DNA from: Streptomyces sp. KMM 9044
GTDB taxonomy: Bacteria; Actinomycetota; Actinomycetes; Streptomycetales; Streptomycetaceae
Length of the DNA: 64,000 bases
NCBI RefSeq assembly: GCF_024701375.2
Contig: NZ_CP113910.1
Span: 1,054,001-1,118,000 of the forward strand
Direction: 5' to 3'
In this document: in pieces, positions 28,601 to 39,971 of the stretch
How the letters are laid out: every line of letters starts with the position of its first letter
How positions within the stretch are numbered: the first letter of the stretch is position 1
Program-made: the position numbers and the translations under genes
Notes under the pieces: generated by a model
Database searches by the model: none
What the model was told of the DNA's origin: nothing
The model's input: the letters and a program-made list of their open reading frames with translations, nothing else

Positions 28601-31600
28601 CGTGAACAGCCGACGGCACGACGAATCCGGCCGAGAACCCGCGATGGGAAGCCGCCGCCGGCCGGGCCCGGTCGAACGGCAGAGCCAGTTCCACCGGCGC
28701 CCCTGCCAGCGCGTCACGCCAGTAGGCCACCTGACGGGACATCAGGCTTGCTTCGTCGCCACCATCGCCCAGCAGCTCCCGCTGCCACAACGCATAGTCC
28801 GCGTACTGCACCGGCAGCGCATCCCACTGCGGAACGCGCCCACCGCAACGGGCCTCGTACGCCACCGACACGTCCCGAGCCAACGGGCCCATCGACCAGC
28901 CGTCGCCCGCGATGTGGTGCACCACCACGACCAGCACATACTCGTCCGCGCCCACGCCGAAAAGCCACGCCCGCATCGGCACCTCGGCCGACAGGTCGAA
29001 CTCGTACCCGGTGGCTCGTGCCATTGCCGCCGCCAGGTCATGCTGCTCGATCTCGCCGGCCGGAAGCTCCGCGGACGGCTCGATCGTCGGCAGGCTGATC
29101 ACCGACTCGTCCGGTGACAGATTGTCGAGGTCCAGCAAGCGGTCGTCCTGCGGCCGACTGCCCTGGCTCACCTCGACCAAGTTCAGGTCCCAGTCGAGTT
29201 CGTCAACGGGTACGACCTGCTGGTAGGGCTCGCCGTCGGCGACGCGAATCACCGTGCGCAACACCTCGTGGCGCCCGATGACATCCGTCAGCGCCTGCCC
29301 GAGCGCCTGCCGATCCAGCTCCCCCCTCAAGCGCACCACGACGGGGCTGTTGTAGGTCTGGCTCGGGCCCTCCAACTGGCCGATGAACCACAGGCGGCGC
29401 TGCCCGTACGAGAGCGGCACCCGTTCCGGACGCTCCCGCGCCACCAGTGCCGCACGGGCCGAGACGGCCCTGTCCAGCCCGGCAGCCACGCCGGCCGGAG
29501 TCGACGCGTCGAAGAGCGTCCTGATCTCCATCTCCACGCCGAGCACCGTGCGGATCCGGCTCACCAACCGCGTGGCCAGCAGCGAATGCCCACCGAGCTC
29601 GAAGAAGTCGTCGTCCACGCCGACGCTCTCCAGCCCCAGGATCTCGGCGAAGGCCTGGCACAGGATCTCCTCCTGCACCGACACCGGCCCACGGCCGGAA
29701 CCGCTCGTGCCCGCCGCCGCGGCGTAGTCCGGGGCCGGCAGAGCAGCACGGTCGAGCTTGCCGTTACCCGTCAGCGGCAACGCCTCGAGCACCAGCACCG
29801 CCGACGGCACCATATGCTCCGGCAGCCGGGCAGCAGCGAACGACCGCACCGAATCAGCAAACGCCGCATACTCGACGTCCTCGTCATCAGCCACCACGTA
29901 GGCCACCAGGCGTACTTCGCCCGGTGCGTCCTCCCGCGCGAGCACTGCCGCCTGCCCGACCCCGGGTGCGCGGCCAGCACCGCCTGCACCTCACCCGGCT
30001 CGATCCGGAACCCCGCACCTTCACCTGATCATCAGCACGCCCCGCGAACACCAGACGGCCATCGACCGTCCAGCGGGCGCGGTCCCCGTCCGGTACATCC
30101 GCTCACCACCAGACCCGTACGGGCAGGCCACGAAACGCTCCCCGGTCAGGCCCGGCCGGCCCACATACCCCCGCGCCAACTGCGCACCCGCCACATACAG
30201 CTCCCCGACCACACCCACCGGCACCGGCGCCAGATACTCGTCAAGGACGTAGAAGCGGGTGTTCGCCACCGGCCGGCCCACCGGAACCACCCCGGCCGCC
30301 ACATCCCCCGCCGACAACTCGGTCGTGGCGACACCGATGGTCGTCTCCGTCGGACCATAGTGGTTGAACACCCTCCCACCACCAGCGGCCAGCAGATCAC
30401 CCACCAGGGCGGGGGGTGCGGATTCGCCTCCCAGGACCAGTGATCCCACCGACTCGAAGACCGGCGCACCCAAAGCGGCCACGTGCGAGGGCACCGCCTT
30501 CACACCCTCGATCCCATGGTCGGCCACATACCCCCGCACCAACGCCGGGTCCGTCACCATGTCCTCGGCAAGGAAGTGCAGGACGCCCCCGCACACCAGA
30601 GCCGCGAAGATCGTGGTGTTGCCCAGATCGGTCGCCTGTCCCTGCAGCACCGCGAACCCGCCACCGGGCCGGTCGAAGCCCACCCGGGCCGGAACCGAGC
30701 CCACATAGTTCGCCAGACCGCCCTGCGTGACCGCCACACCCTTCGGACGGCCCGTCGAACCCGACGTATACACCACATACGCCACCTGCCCCGGATCGAT
30801 CGACACCTCCGGCGCGGTGTCCTCCAGCCCGGCCAGCTGCATCCCCACCAGCGCCCCGTCGACCGCCACCAGACGATGCCGCCCCGCCGGAAGATCCTCC
30901 AGAATCTCCTCCGTCGTCAACGTCAGCACCGCACGACTGTCCGCGAGCATGAACGCGATCCGCTCCGCCGGATGCCCCGCATCCACCGGCAGATACCCCG
31001 CCCCCGCCTTCCACACCGCCAGCATCCCCACCAACGTCTCCACCCCACGCGGCAGACACAGCCCCACCACCGACTCCGCACCCACCCCCTGCACCAACAG
31101 GAAACGAGCCAACCGATTCGCCCGCCGCTCAAGCTCCCCATAGGACAGCTCCACACCGTCCTGCACCACCGCCACCGCACCCGGAGTACGCACCACCTGC
31201 GCCTCGAACAACCCCAACACCGACTCCCCACCAACGGAGACAGACGTGTCGTTCCAGCCGTCCAGAACCTCAACCCGCTCCGCCGGAGACAGCACCTCCA
31301 CCGCGCCGACCCGCATCGCCGGGTCCGCCACCAGTTCTTCGAGCACCCGGACCAGCCAACCCGCGATCCGCTCAGCGGCTCCCTCGTCGAACAGGTCCGC
31401 CGCCGTGGTCAGCGAGCCCCTGACACCCGCCGGCGCGCCGTCGGCGTCAAACACCTCACCCACCATCACGTCCAGGTCGAACTTCACCGCGGGACGTGCG
31501 GTCGAGATCAGCTCCGCGCGCAGCCCCGGGAGCTCCATGAGCTCGTCGGGGATGTCGTTCATAGTCAGGACGACCTGGAAGAGAGGGTGGCGGGCCAGGG

Positions 31601-34600
31601 AACGCTGTGGAGCGAGCTCCTCCACCAGCCGCTCGAACGGCACGTCCTGATGCTCGAAGGCGCTGATTCCGGCCTCCCGTACCCGGCCCAGCACCTCGGT
31701 GAACGTCGGATCGCCGGACAAGTCCGTCCGTATCACCAGGGTGTTGACGAAGCAGCCGACCAGGTCGTCCAGGGCCTCGTCCGTACGGCCCGCGATCGCC
31801 GAACCGATCGGGATGTCCTCTCCTGCCCCCAGCCGGGACAGCAGCACGGCCAGCACGCCTTGCAGCACCATGAAGGGCGTCACGCCCTCCGCTCGTGCCA
31901 GGTCGAGCAGCCGGGCATGCACCTCACCCGGCACACCGAAGACGGCTGTACGGCCGCGATGGCTGGGCACGGCCGGGCGCGGCCGGTCCACCGGCAGCCC
32001 CAGTTCCTCCGGTGCCCCCGCCAGCGCCTCGCGCCAATACGCCACCTGCCGCGACAGCAGACTCCCCGGGTCGTCGTCCGAACCCAGCAGCTCCCGCTGC
32101 CACAGGGTGTAGTCCACGTACTGCACCGTCAGCGGGTCCCACGCAGGGGCGGCGTCAACGCACCGCGCCGCGTACGCGGTCGAGATGTCGCGCGCGAGCG
32201 GCCCCATCGACCAACCGTCCCCGGCGATGTGGTGCACCAGCACGACCAGCACGTGCTCGTCCAGACGTTCGGTCCGGAACAGCCACACCTTCACCGGCAC
32301 CTCGGTCGACAGGTCGAACACGTGAGCAGACGCACCGACCACCGCTTCCGCGAGCTCCGCTCGCGCCGGGTCCAATGCCGTTGCGGTCGGTGACGCAGTC
32401 GTTTCGGGCAGGTCGGTCATCTCCGAAAGCCGCTCGTAGGCCCCGCCCGAGTCGCGGACGGTGACCTCCTCCATCTCCCAGTCCAGTTCGTCCATGGGGA
32501 TGACCGACTGGTAAGGCTCGCCGTCCTCGGTGGGCAGCACCGTGCGCAGCGCTTCGTGGCGCTCGAGGACATCCCGCATGGCGGCCCTCAGCGCCGAGGA
32601 GTCGAGCCGGCCGGTCAGCTTCATCACCACGGGAGTGTTGTAGGTGGCGCTGGGTCCTTCGAGCCGGTCCAGAAACCACAGCCGGCGCTGCGCGTACGAC
32701 AGAGGCACCCGCTCTGGCCGCTCCCTTCCCGCCAGGACGACGCGCGCCGTGTCCGCGCCCGTCAGCCTGCCGAGGAGACCGGCGACCGTCGGCTCCTCGA
32801 ACACTGCCCGCATCGGCAGTTCCACGTTCAGCGTGCTGCGGATACGGCTGACCAGTTGTGTCGCCAGCAGCGAATGACCGCCCAGATCGAAGAAGTCGTC
32901 GTCGGCGTCCACGCTCTCCAGGTCCAGGATCTCGGCGAAGAGCGCGCGAAGCACGTCTGCCCGGGTATCGGCCCGGCCCCGACCCGCGTCCGACTCCCCG
33001 TCCGACTCCTTGATCCGCTCCGGTGTGCGCCGGCCCGGCTCCGTGCCGCCCGTCGCTCCCGGGAACTCCAGCTCACCTTCGCCGCTCCAGCGCACCCGGA
33101 CCTCAGTCCGGTACATCCGTGACCCGTCCGCCGCGAAGGGGTCCGCCACCAGCCGCTCCGCCCGCAGCTTGGCGTGGTCCGCCGCACCGGCCAGGTAGAG
33201 CTCGCCGATCACCCCCGGCGGGACCGGGCGCAGCTCCGCGTCGAGCACGTACACCCGGCTCGTCGCCGCCTGCGTGTCGAGCAGCGCCTGTACCGACGGC
33301 TCCGTCAGCGTCTCGGCCGCCGTGCCGTTCCACTCGGCCAGTACCCGGGAACGCTCCGCGGCCGACAGGACGTCGATGCCTCTGACGAGATCGGTCGGCT
33401 CGGTCCGGGCGAGCCGTCGCAGGATCCTCACGAACCGGAGGCAGACGGCCTCTTCCGGTTCCAGGTCCCGGGCGCCTCTGTGGATGTCGGCGTCCACCTG
33501 GAGGCCGGTGCCGTCCCGCCGGTCGTAGACGTCGATGCTGAGCGTGTCGATGGGCCCGTTGGCGAGGTTGTGGGCGGTCCCGGTGCAGTCACCGAAGCCG
33601 AGTTGGTAGTCGAACGACATGACATTGACGATGAGATCGCACAGCGGATTGCCGCCGAGCAGCTTCAGGTCGCGGAGCATGTCCTCGTACCGGTAACGCT
33701 GGTGGCGGTTGGCCGCGCGCATCTCTGCCGCGATCTGCCGCAGGAGATCCGCGGTCGTGGTCGCTCGGCCGATGGAGATGCGGATCGGCAGGATGTTCGA
33801 CGTCATTCCCGGGATGCCACGGGTCCGGCGTCCGACACGCCCCAGCACCGGGATGCCGATCACGACGTCCTGCGCGCCTGTGGTCCGGTGATGGTAGACG
33901 GCCGCGGCGGCGATCGACAGTCCGGCCAGGCTGGTCCTCAGCCGGCGCGCATTCCGCTTCAGGCCGTCGGTCTCATCCGGGGCGATCTCGTCGCGCTGCC
34001 GGACGGGCACCTGCGGAAGCTGCCGTGGCCTGTACCCGTCGGACCGTACGGCGCGGGCGGCGCGGGCGGTGTCCGACAGCGCGTCCGTCCAGAACTGCCG
34101 GTCCTCCGTGTGTGCGGGGGAAGCACGGTAGGTGCCGTCCTCGTCGAGCAGTACGGAGACGGGCTCCATGGCACCGTCCGGTCCGGCTTCCCGGCCTTCC
34201 GAGAGTGCCGTGTACCGCTGCGCGAGCCTGTTGGCGAACAGCTGGCCGCTGTACCCGTCCATGACGAGGTGGTGCGCGTAGTGCAGCCAATAGTGGCGGT
34301 CCTGCCCGACCTTGATCAGGGCATGACCCGTCAACGGCTCGCCGAGGAGTTTCATGGGCTTGCGCAACCGGCGCGTCATCCACGTCTCGGCGGCGGCGTG
34401 CGGGTCCGGTTCGGCGGTGACGTCGAGTATCTGGACGGAATGGTCGTCCACGGCGCCGAGGTACTGCCGCGGCTCGTTGTCGACGAGCCTAATGCGTAGC
34501 CGGACCGTTTCGGCCTCGATCATGGTGGCGCGCAGCGCACGCATAAAGAGTTCGGTGTCGAGTTTTCCGCGTAGCTCGACGTATTCGGCGATGTGGTAAA

Positions 34601-34688
34601 CCGGGTTCTCAGGGGCGAGTTGCTGTGCGTACCAGACAGCAACCTGGCCGGCCATGAGTTCCTTGGTTTCACGTTCAGATGCAGCCAT
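19636..34688 (-). CDS. NRPS-1: Cs-(A relic)-T, 3x C-A(Asp)-T, C-A(Tyr-like)-T
   Basis: Five-module synthetase, read as one gene from the ATG at 34688. Four CCCC runs (27753, 29960, 30011, 30084) are CCCCC in sister copies; restoring them gives one 5018-aa frame. Domains by position: starter C 34670-33370 (HHLVMDG); A relic 33290-33010; T 32970-32770; C 32730-31420; A 31230-29760; T 29690-29500; C 29450-28060; A 27900-26430; T 26350-26160; C 26110-24850; A 24700-23230; T 23150-22950; dual E/C-type C 22900-21520; A 21440-19970; T 19900-19690; no thioesterase. The three middle A domains read DLTKVGHIGK (Asp); the last reads DASTVAAVCK (Tyr or beta-hydroxy-Tyr). In the last C domain the HHxxxD motif reads HQMVRD. 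A starter C domain implies a fatty-acyl N-cap. Confidence 0.85.
23168..24702 (-). repeat. Asp A-domain repeat, copy A (module 4)
   Basis: About 1.5 kb almost identical at the DNA level to 26366-27899 and 29701-31232. Shares with copy C the patch around 23875-23930 that differs in copy B. All homopolymer runs that are shortened in the other copies are full length here, so this copy is the reference for the frame. Confidence 0.9.
26366..27899 (-). repeat. Asp A-domain repeat, copy B (module 3)
   Basis: Near-identical to copies A and C, with its own patch at about 27060-27115. Contains one shortened run (CCCC at 27753-27756 where the others have five C), which splits the reading frame. Confidence 0.9.
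29701..31232 (-). repeat. Asp A-domain repeat, copy C (module 2)
   Basis: Near-identical to copies A and B, apart from a divergent patch at about 31125-31195. It contains three shortened runs (29960-29963, 30011-30014, 30084-30087; five C in the other copies), which together cancel out in frame. Confidence 0.9.
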
Positions 34689-34949
34689 CCCCGCACACCC
34701 CAACCGATCCGACTCAACGACTGGAGCAGCAGAGAGCAGCCGCCGACGCGGCATGCCGAATCGCCGTCCAGCTCTCCATGAAAAAGCTGCGACGGGATGT
34801 TCTAACATCCCCGACGCTGCGCTTGGAATCCCCACCGTACGCGCGGCGTCCAGTGGTTGACCGCGTGGATACCGGTCACACTGACACTGAGCTCGCCGCA
34901 CCGCCGCCGGCTCCGGGCAGGGGCACCATGACCGGCCCAGGGCTTTGGC

Positions 34950-34978
34950 GTTCAACTGTGTCGGCGCCTCACTTGAAC
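34950..34978. promoter_or_regulatory. StrR-like operator between NRPS-1 and regulator
   Basis: GTTCAACTG, 11-nt spacer, CACTTGAAC: an inverted repeat with one mismatch to the perfect sites at 44644 and 54418. It sits in the 373-bp divergent gap, about 260 bp upstream of the NRPS-1 ATG and 84 bp upstream of the regulator's ATG. Likely activator or repressor site for both genes. Confidence 0.75.
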
Positions 34979-35061
34979 AGTATGCCGGATCATGCGCCTG
35001 CGGCGCGAACACCGCAACTTTCACCCACGTACGCTATTTTGAGGCCAGCCACGCCCCATGG

Positions 35062-36432
35062 ATGAGAGAGCAGGGAGAATTGACTGCCGATCGCGTATCG
35101 AAGGTGCAGTTCGGCCGCATGCTGAGAAATGCACGAACGCGCGCCGGCATGACCCAGAATCAGCTTGCCGAAATCTCCACGGTAAGCGTGCGGGCGATAC
35201 GTGACCTCGAACTCGATCGTACGGGGACCCCGCGCGTGCAGACCATACGGTTGCTTGCGGACGCCCTGCGATTGGTGGGCGCTCGGCGTGCGGAACTGGA
35301 AGCCGCCGCGGGGCTGAGGGCGGTCCGGTCGCTCTACGACGACCTGCCGGCGCCGTCGACTGTTCTTGCCCCTCCCCTCGCCCGCGAGGAGGAGGCGGCG
35401 TCGCTGACCAGGTTGCTGCGCTCCCCCGGTCATCAGCTGATCAAGGTGACAGGGCCGCCGGGGGTGGGCAAGACGTCCCTGATCCAGAGCGTCGCCGGCG
35501 AGCTGCACCGGACCGAGTTCATGCCGGTGATCTCCTTGGACCGGATCGGGGCGGCGCCCCACGGCCGGCACGAGGCTTCGCTCCGGCTGGTGCGCCGGGT
35601 CGCCGAGGCGATCGGGTGCGACAGTGCCCTGACGGAGGTGGCAGGCAGCCTCGCCTCGCACGATGTCCTGCTCGTCGCCGACGAGCGCGACCTCGACGAC
35701 GGGGACCGGCAGGACCTGCGGGTCCTCGTGCAGCTCTGCAGAGGCCTGCGGGTGTTGCTCGAGACCTGTACGGTGACCGTGGACCGTGCCGGGGCGACGA
35801 CCTTCACCCTCTTCCCGCTGCACGTTCCCGAATGGAGCCGGCAGACCCCCGATCCCGCCGCCGCCGATTCCCCCGTCGTGCAGTACATGCTCGCGCGCTG
35901 CGCCCCCCTGTATCCGGAGGACGTCTCGGCACCGGAGACCCTGACCGCGATCGCCGGAATATGCTGGCACCTCGACGGAATTCCGGCGGCGCTCGAATCG
36001 GCGCTCTCCTGGCTACTCATCTATGAACCTGCCGAACTGCTGCGCATCGCCGAGGAGTCGCCGGCGCGGCTGACGGCGTCGCCGTCCGGTGAGCACGCCT
36101 CGCTCGTCGACTGGGTGCGTCAGGCCCTCGCCACGCTCCCCGAGTCGGGCATGCGTACCCTGCACAGACTGGTCGACGCACCTCCTTGGACTGTGAAGGA
36201 CGCCGTCGCGCTTCTGGCCGGCTCCGGCGCGGACGCGGAGGACAGTCTCCGCGATCTGCGTGCTCGCGGCCTGGTGCGCCGTGTGAAGTCCGTGCGCGGG
36301 GAGCCGCAGCGGTTCGTGGTCCTCAACCTGGTACGCCACCTCGTTCACTCGGCTCGTGATCCCCGGCCCGACCCTTACGACGCGCCCGTTTCCTGGGGCG
36401 GGCTGCACCCCGTCCAGACCTTGGCATCGTGA
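35062..36432 (+). CDS. XRE-type HTH regulator with STAND/AAA ATPase domain
   Basis: A probable cluster-situated regulator, 456 aa from the ATG at 35062 (a TTG at 35080, with AGGGAGA close upstream, is equally plausible). The N-terminus is a Cro/C1 helix-turn-helix (FGRMLRNARTRAGMTQNQLAEIS, split at the turn). A P-loop NTPase follows with Walker A GPPGVGKTSL and a Walker-B-like strand DVLLVADE, then a winged-helix-like segment (TLHRLVDAPPWTVKDAVALL). No SARP or LuxR domain is seen. It is divergent from NRPS-1 and shares the operator-bearing gap, so autoregulation and control of NRPS-1 are likely. It is not a StrR-type protein, so the StrR-like operators may answer to a different regulator outside the window. 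Confidence 0.75.
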   Translation: MREQGELTADRVSKVQFGRMLRNARTRAGMTQNQLAEISTVSVRAIRDLELDRTGTPRVQTIRLLADALRLVGARRAELEAAAGLRAVRSLYDDLPAPSTVLAPPLAREEEAASLTRLLRSPGHQLIKVTGPPGVGKTSLIQSVAGELHRTEFMPVISLDRIGAAPHGRHEASLRLVRRVAEAIGCDSALTEVAGSLASHDVLLVADERDLDDGDRQDLRVLVQLCRGLRVLLETCTVTVDRAGATTFTLFPLHVPEWSRQTPDPAAADSPVVQYMLARCAPLYPEDVSAPETLTAIAGICWHLDGIPAALESALSWLLIYEPAELLRIAEESPARLTASPSGEHASLVDWVRQALATLPESGMRTLHRLVDAPPWTVKDAVALLAGSGADAEDSLRDLRARGLVRRVKSVRGEPQRFVVLNLVRHLVHSARDPRPDPYDAPVSWGGLHPVQTLAS

Positions 36433-37020
36433 GTGACCACCTGCTGGTGGCGCCGGTGACGCTCGCGCTCACGAAACCGCTCACGCCCACCCCACATCAA
36501 GGGGTTCGTCTGGGCCGACCTCATGGTCAAGGCAACCGCGCGGCTTACCGGCGTACAGCTGGCCTGGAACAACCGCACGGCCACCGTCACCGTCCCATCG
36601 ACCGCCTTCTGGCGCCATCTCGACCGCGCAGAACCAGGCGTCGACTGGAGCAGTGAACCCGAGGAGCGGATCGGCGAGCGATACGTCCGCTTCCACGCGG
36701 ACCCCGGCTGAATCTGCTCGGGGTCGGCAGTCCGGGACTCGCCGACGACCGGGCCGCCGGCCATGCCGGCGAAATCGCTCCTCCATGCGCCGGCCGAACG
36801 CGACCTCCTGATGAACCACAGCCGTTTCGGCGGGCCCGTCTACCTCGACGGCACCCGCTGGGGTTTGCCTCTGAGCCGGCTGATCGACGGCGACGGGATG
36901 CCCGACTCCCTCATGCCCATCCTGCGCGTCCTGCCGGCACGCGTCCTCGGGGTTTCGGGACCCGTGTGGCGCGGGTCCCCGGGGGGGGTACCTCTATGTC
37001 CTTCGTCAAGCCTGAGGTGG
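36433..37020. other. Gap with no assignable gene
   Basis: A plus-strand frame at 36500-36711 (KGFVWADLMVKATARLTGVQLAW ... RYVRFHADPG, read in pieces) has gene-like composition but no recognisable family and no clear start. A second frame at 36763-37000 (DLLMNHSRFGGPVYLDGTRWG) is also unassigned. Both may be fragments of genes broken by the IS110-type element on the right. Confidence 0.35.
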
Positions 37021-38228
37021 TCATGGGGTGGCTGCCTCGGGCAGGCGTGATTCGTAGAAGGTGCCGTCGCGGAGCATGGCGAACAGGACGCTGATGCGGT
37101 GGCGGGCGAGACGGAGAAGGGCCTGGGTGTGGGTTTTTCAGCGGGCCCGGCAGCGGTCGTAGTAGGTGCGGGAGACGGGATCGTGCAGGGCGGCGAACGT
37201 GGAGAGGAACATGGCGCGTTTGAGCTGCCGGTTCCCGCTTCTGGGTACGTGCTCGCCGTAGATCGAGGTCCCGGACGACTTGGTCGCCGGGCGAGGCCGG
37301 CGTAGGAAGCCAGGTGGGCGGCGCTCGGGAACGAGCTGCCGTCGCCAATGGTGACCAGGAGAACGGCGGCGGTCCTGGTGCCGACACCGGGCAGCGACGT
37401 CAGGACCTGGGAAAGAGGGTGGGCCTCCAGCAGTTGGTTGATCTGGGCCTCCGGGGCCCGGCGTTGTTCGTGGACGGCCGCGAGCGAGCGGGCCAGGGAC
37501 GGGATGACCATGTCGAGGGTGCCGGCGCCCGGGACGGTGACGGTCTGTTCGTCGAGCGCGTCGAAGACGTCATCGATGAGCCGGGCGGCCATGCGCGGAG
37601 CCTTGGGGCGGATCAGCTCGACGAGTCTGCGGCGGCCGGCTTTGCGCAGAGCCTGCGGGGATCCTTAACGCTCGAGAAGCCAGGTGACGGCCTGGTGGTC
37701 GAGGCGGGGTCCCAGGACGCGTTCCAGACTGGGGTGGAACTGGGTGAGCAGGCCCCGTATGCGGTTGGAGGTGCGGGTGGCCTCGGCGGCGAGGTCCTGG
37801 TCGAAGCCGATAAGGACGGTGAGTTCGGCGGTGATCTCGTCGGTGAGGTGCAGCGAGCGCAGGGTGTGGGGCATGGTGCGGGCGGCGTCCGCGATCACCG
37901 CGGCGTCCTTCGCGTCGGTCTTGGCCTCGCCCGGGTAGAGGTCGGCTATGCGGCGCATCGCGAGTCCGGGCAGGTAGGCGACCTGGCAGCCGGCGTCCCG
38001 GGCCACCGCGAGCGGGGAAGCGCCAATCGAGGCGGGCTGGTCCACGACCACCAGGACGGTGCCGAACTTCGCGGCCAGCTTGTCGAAGACGGCCCTCAGC
38101 TTCGGCTCGCTGTTGGGCAGCGGCTTGTCGAAGACCTTCTTCCCGGCCGGGGTCAGCCCGTGGCCATGATGCGTACTCTTGCCGACGTCCAGCCCGAGGA
38201 AGACGCCCACGCTGTCAATGTCGATCAC
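37021..38228 (-). pseudogene. IS110-family transposase pseudogene
   Basis: Begins at a GTG (38228) with the DEDD RuvC-like N-terminus (VGVFLGLDVGKSTHHGHG, VVVDQPASIGA, KTDAKDAAVIADAAR) and later has the transposase-20 block (LTSLPGVGTRTAAVLLVTIGDG, ASYAGLA). It is broken several times: an in-frame TAA at 37665-37667 replaces the expected Tyr after LLER; a one-base loss in the G run near 37289 shifts the frame after YAGLA; a TGA follows near 37140 in the restored frame. With these defects it is inactive. The family lacks long terminal repeats, so element edges are not visible. Confidence 0.85.
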
Positions 38229-38414
38229 CGTGCCCCCACAAACTCGTCGCGTGCTGACCTGGGCATTGGGGCCGTTCTCGCGCATCCACGTTATGCAGAC
38301 CTGCCGCCCGCAGGTGGCCGGGCATTGCGCTCGGCCGGGCGGTGGCCGGACCTCTGATCAGCGTCTCCGACGGCACCCCCTCGGGCCCGGTGGCACCCCC
38401 CAGGTCATCCATTC

Positions 38415-39807
38415 CAATGCCGTTGCGTTAGTGGTCGTGCCATCGGTGGTTCAGGGTGATGATGATCGGTAGACGTCGCTGGCTGGCAGGTTCTCCGGGG
38501 GCCTTGCTGCCGTAGCCGGTGATGCATGACCGGATCTTGCGGGAGCAGTCACGGAGTCGGCGGCGAGGCAGGAGGCTGCGGCCGATCTCGGTGAGTCCGA
38601 GGTGCCGGTCGCGTCTGCGGGCGGAGGGGGGAAAAGCCGCTCGGCGAGATCACCGTGCGGCGGACGATGTGCAGGGCCCGGGTGAACGAGGTCCGCTCGG
38701 CGGTGCTGCGGTGCAGTCGGGCGGCCTCGTCCAGCAGGTCGCGAGTGGCATGGTGCACGATCAGGTGCGCGTAGATCTCTTGTCGCACTCCGTCCGGGGT
38801 CTGCGACCTCAGGACTGGTCGGCCGCGTTGATGGGTCTTGATCTCGTCGAAGACCAGCTCGATCTCCCAGCGTCGGGCGTAGAGGGCTGCGAGCTCGGCG
38901 GCCGGGTATTTCGCGTGGTCGGTCAGGCTGGTGATCAGCCGGACGATGTCCGGCTGTCCGTCGATGCGGTACTCGATCACCAGCGACGGCGGGGCCTTGA
39001 CTGTTCCGGCCGCCTTACTGTGTTTGTTCGCCTCGATCCGGGCCAGGTAGCTGCCGTCCGGCAGGACGTCCTGGACCCGGCGGGCTTTGCGCCGCTCGAT
39101 CCGCCACAACAGGTGAGTGCCCCGTTCCCGCAGCCGGTGCCAGCGGGCCAGGCCCCAGAGGCCGCGATCGGCCAGCAACAACGTGCCGGCTCCGATGTGG
39201 GCTTCGAGGGCGTCGGAGACGATGCGTTCGGACTCCTTGAACCCGCCGATCACGGCGTCGAGCACGGCATGGGAGGAGCACTCCGCGACGGCGACCACCC
39301 TTGCCTGTGGATATCCCATGGGACTGCGCTGGGAGCCGGACTTGCCGAAGGTGTCGTTGTTCCCTGCCGAGTCGGGCACAGCCAGCAGGGTCCCGTCCAG
39401 GGCCAGGACCCGCAGACCGCGGAACAGCTCTCCACTCCCGCCCAGGGGCCGGGCCACGGCACGGAACAAGTCCCGCATCACGGTCCATCCGAGCCTCTGC
39501 CGGGCCCTGGTCAGCGAGGACTTGTTGACCCCGGTCCACGACCGCAGTCCCGGATCCCTGGTCTTCACCAGGCGCAAGACCTCCAGGTAGTCGGCCTGGG
39601 GAAACAAGCACATCACCAGCACAAAGTAGACCGTGAACCGAGCGGACAGCAGACGCCGGCGCTTCTCCGAGCGGCTGGCGTCACCGACCACCCGGTCCAC
39701 CAGCTCGGGCGGGCACGACCGGGTCAGGACTCCCAGCCCCAACCGCTCCAGACGAGATATCAGCACACCCGCTCAACCGGCTGACAGCCTCAAAAGCAAC
39801 GGCATTG
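38415..39807. mobile_element. IS4-family insertion sequence
   Basis: A ~1.39-kb element with perfect 12-bp terminal repeats, CAATGCCGTTGC at 38415-38426 and its reverse complement at 39796-39807. Flanking 10-mers TCATCCATTC (left) and TCATCCCATC (right) match at 8 of 10 positions, fitting an aged or imperfect target duplication. It and the IS110 pseudogene separate the cluster's regulator from the A-T gene. Confidence 0.85.
38428..39766 (-). CDS. IS4-family transposase, C-terminally frameshifted
   Basis: DDE transposase. Visible blocks: an N-terminal region with FTVYFVLVMCLFP, the first acidic block VLALDGTLLAVPDS, the second LLLADRGLWG, and the YREK-like region YARRWEIELVFDEIKTHQRG. The first ~380 residues are continuous. 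At a TTTTCCCCCC stretch (minus strand; 38626-38635) there is one extra base; removing it gives a natural C-terminus (LGLTEIGRSLLP ... NHRWHDH) ending at 38428 just inside the terminal repeat. As written, the frame ends at 38549 with an unrelated Pro/Arg-rich tail. Catalytic residues precede the shift, so the enzyme might still work. Confidence 0.8.
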
Positions 39808-39971
39808 TCATCCCATCGACAGGGGGCAACAGTCATGCCGGGCCCGGAGGCCAGCGGCCCTCTTGCAGGACCGCGGAGAACATAACGGGGCAGGTCGGGC
39901 AGGTGCTCGCAGAGCTCGACGGCCGCGCGCAGGAAGGCGCAGGGCGGCCGCACCGCAGGGCGGCCGCCCGC

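Noticed and set aside
19636..31232. CRISPR-like or satellite repeats in the NRPS region
   Set aside because: The repeats are ~1.5-kb A-domain copies at a 3.2-3.3-kb module period, not short spaced repeats. No CRISPR array is present.
19819..34499. Long plus-strand ORFs opposite NRPS-1 (e.g. 23953-26250, 26251-27810, 30483-32393)
   Set aside because: Arg/His/Pro-rich translations with no family resemblance. They repeat with the A-domain repeats and are the antisense shadows expected in GC-rich coding DNA.
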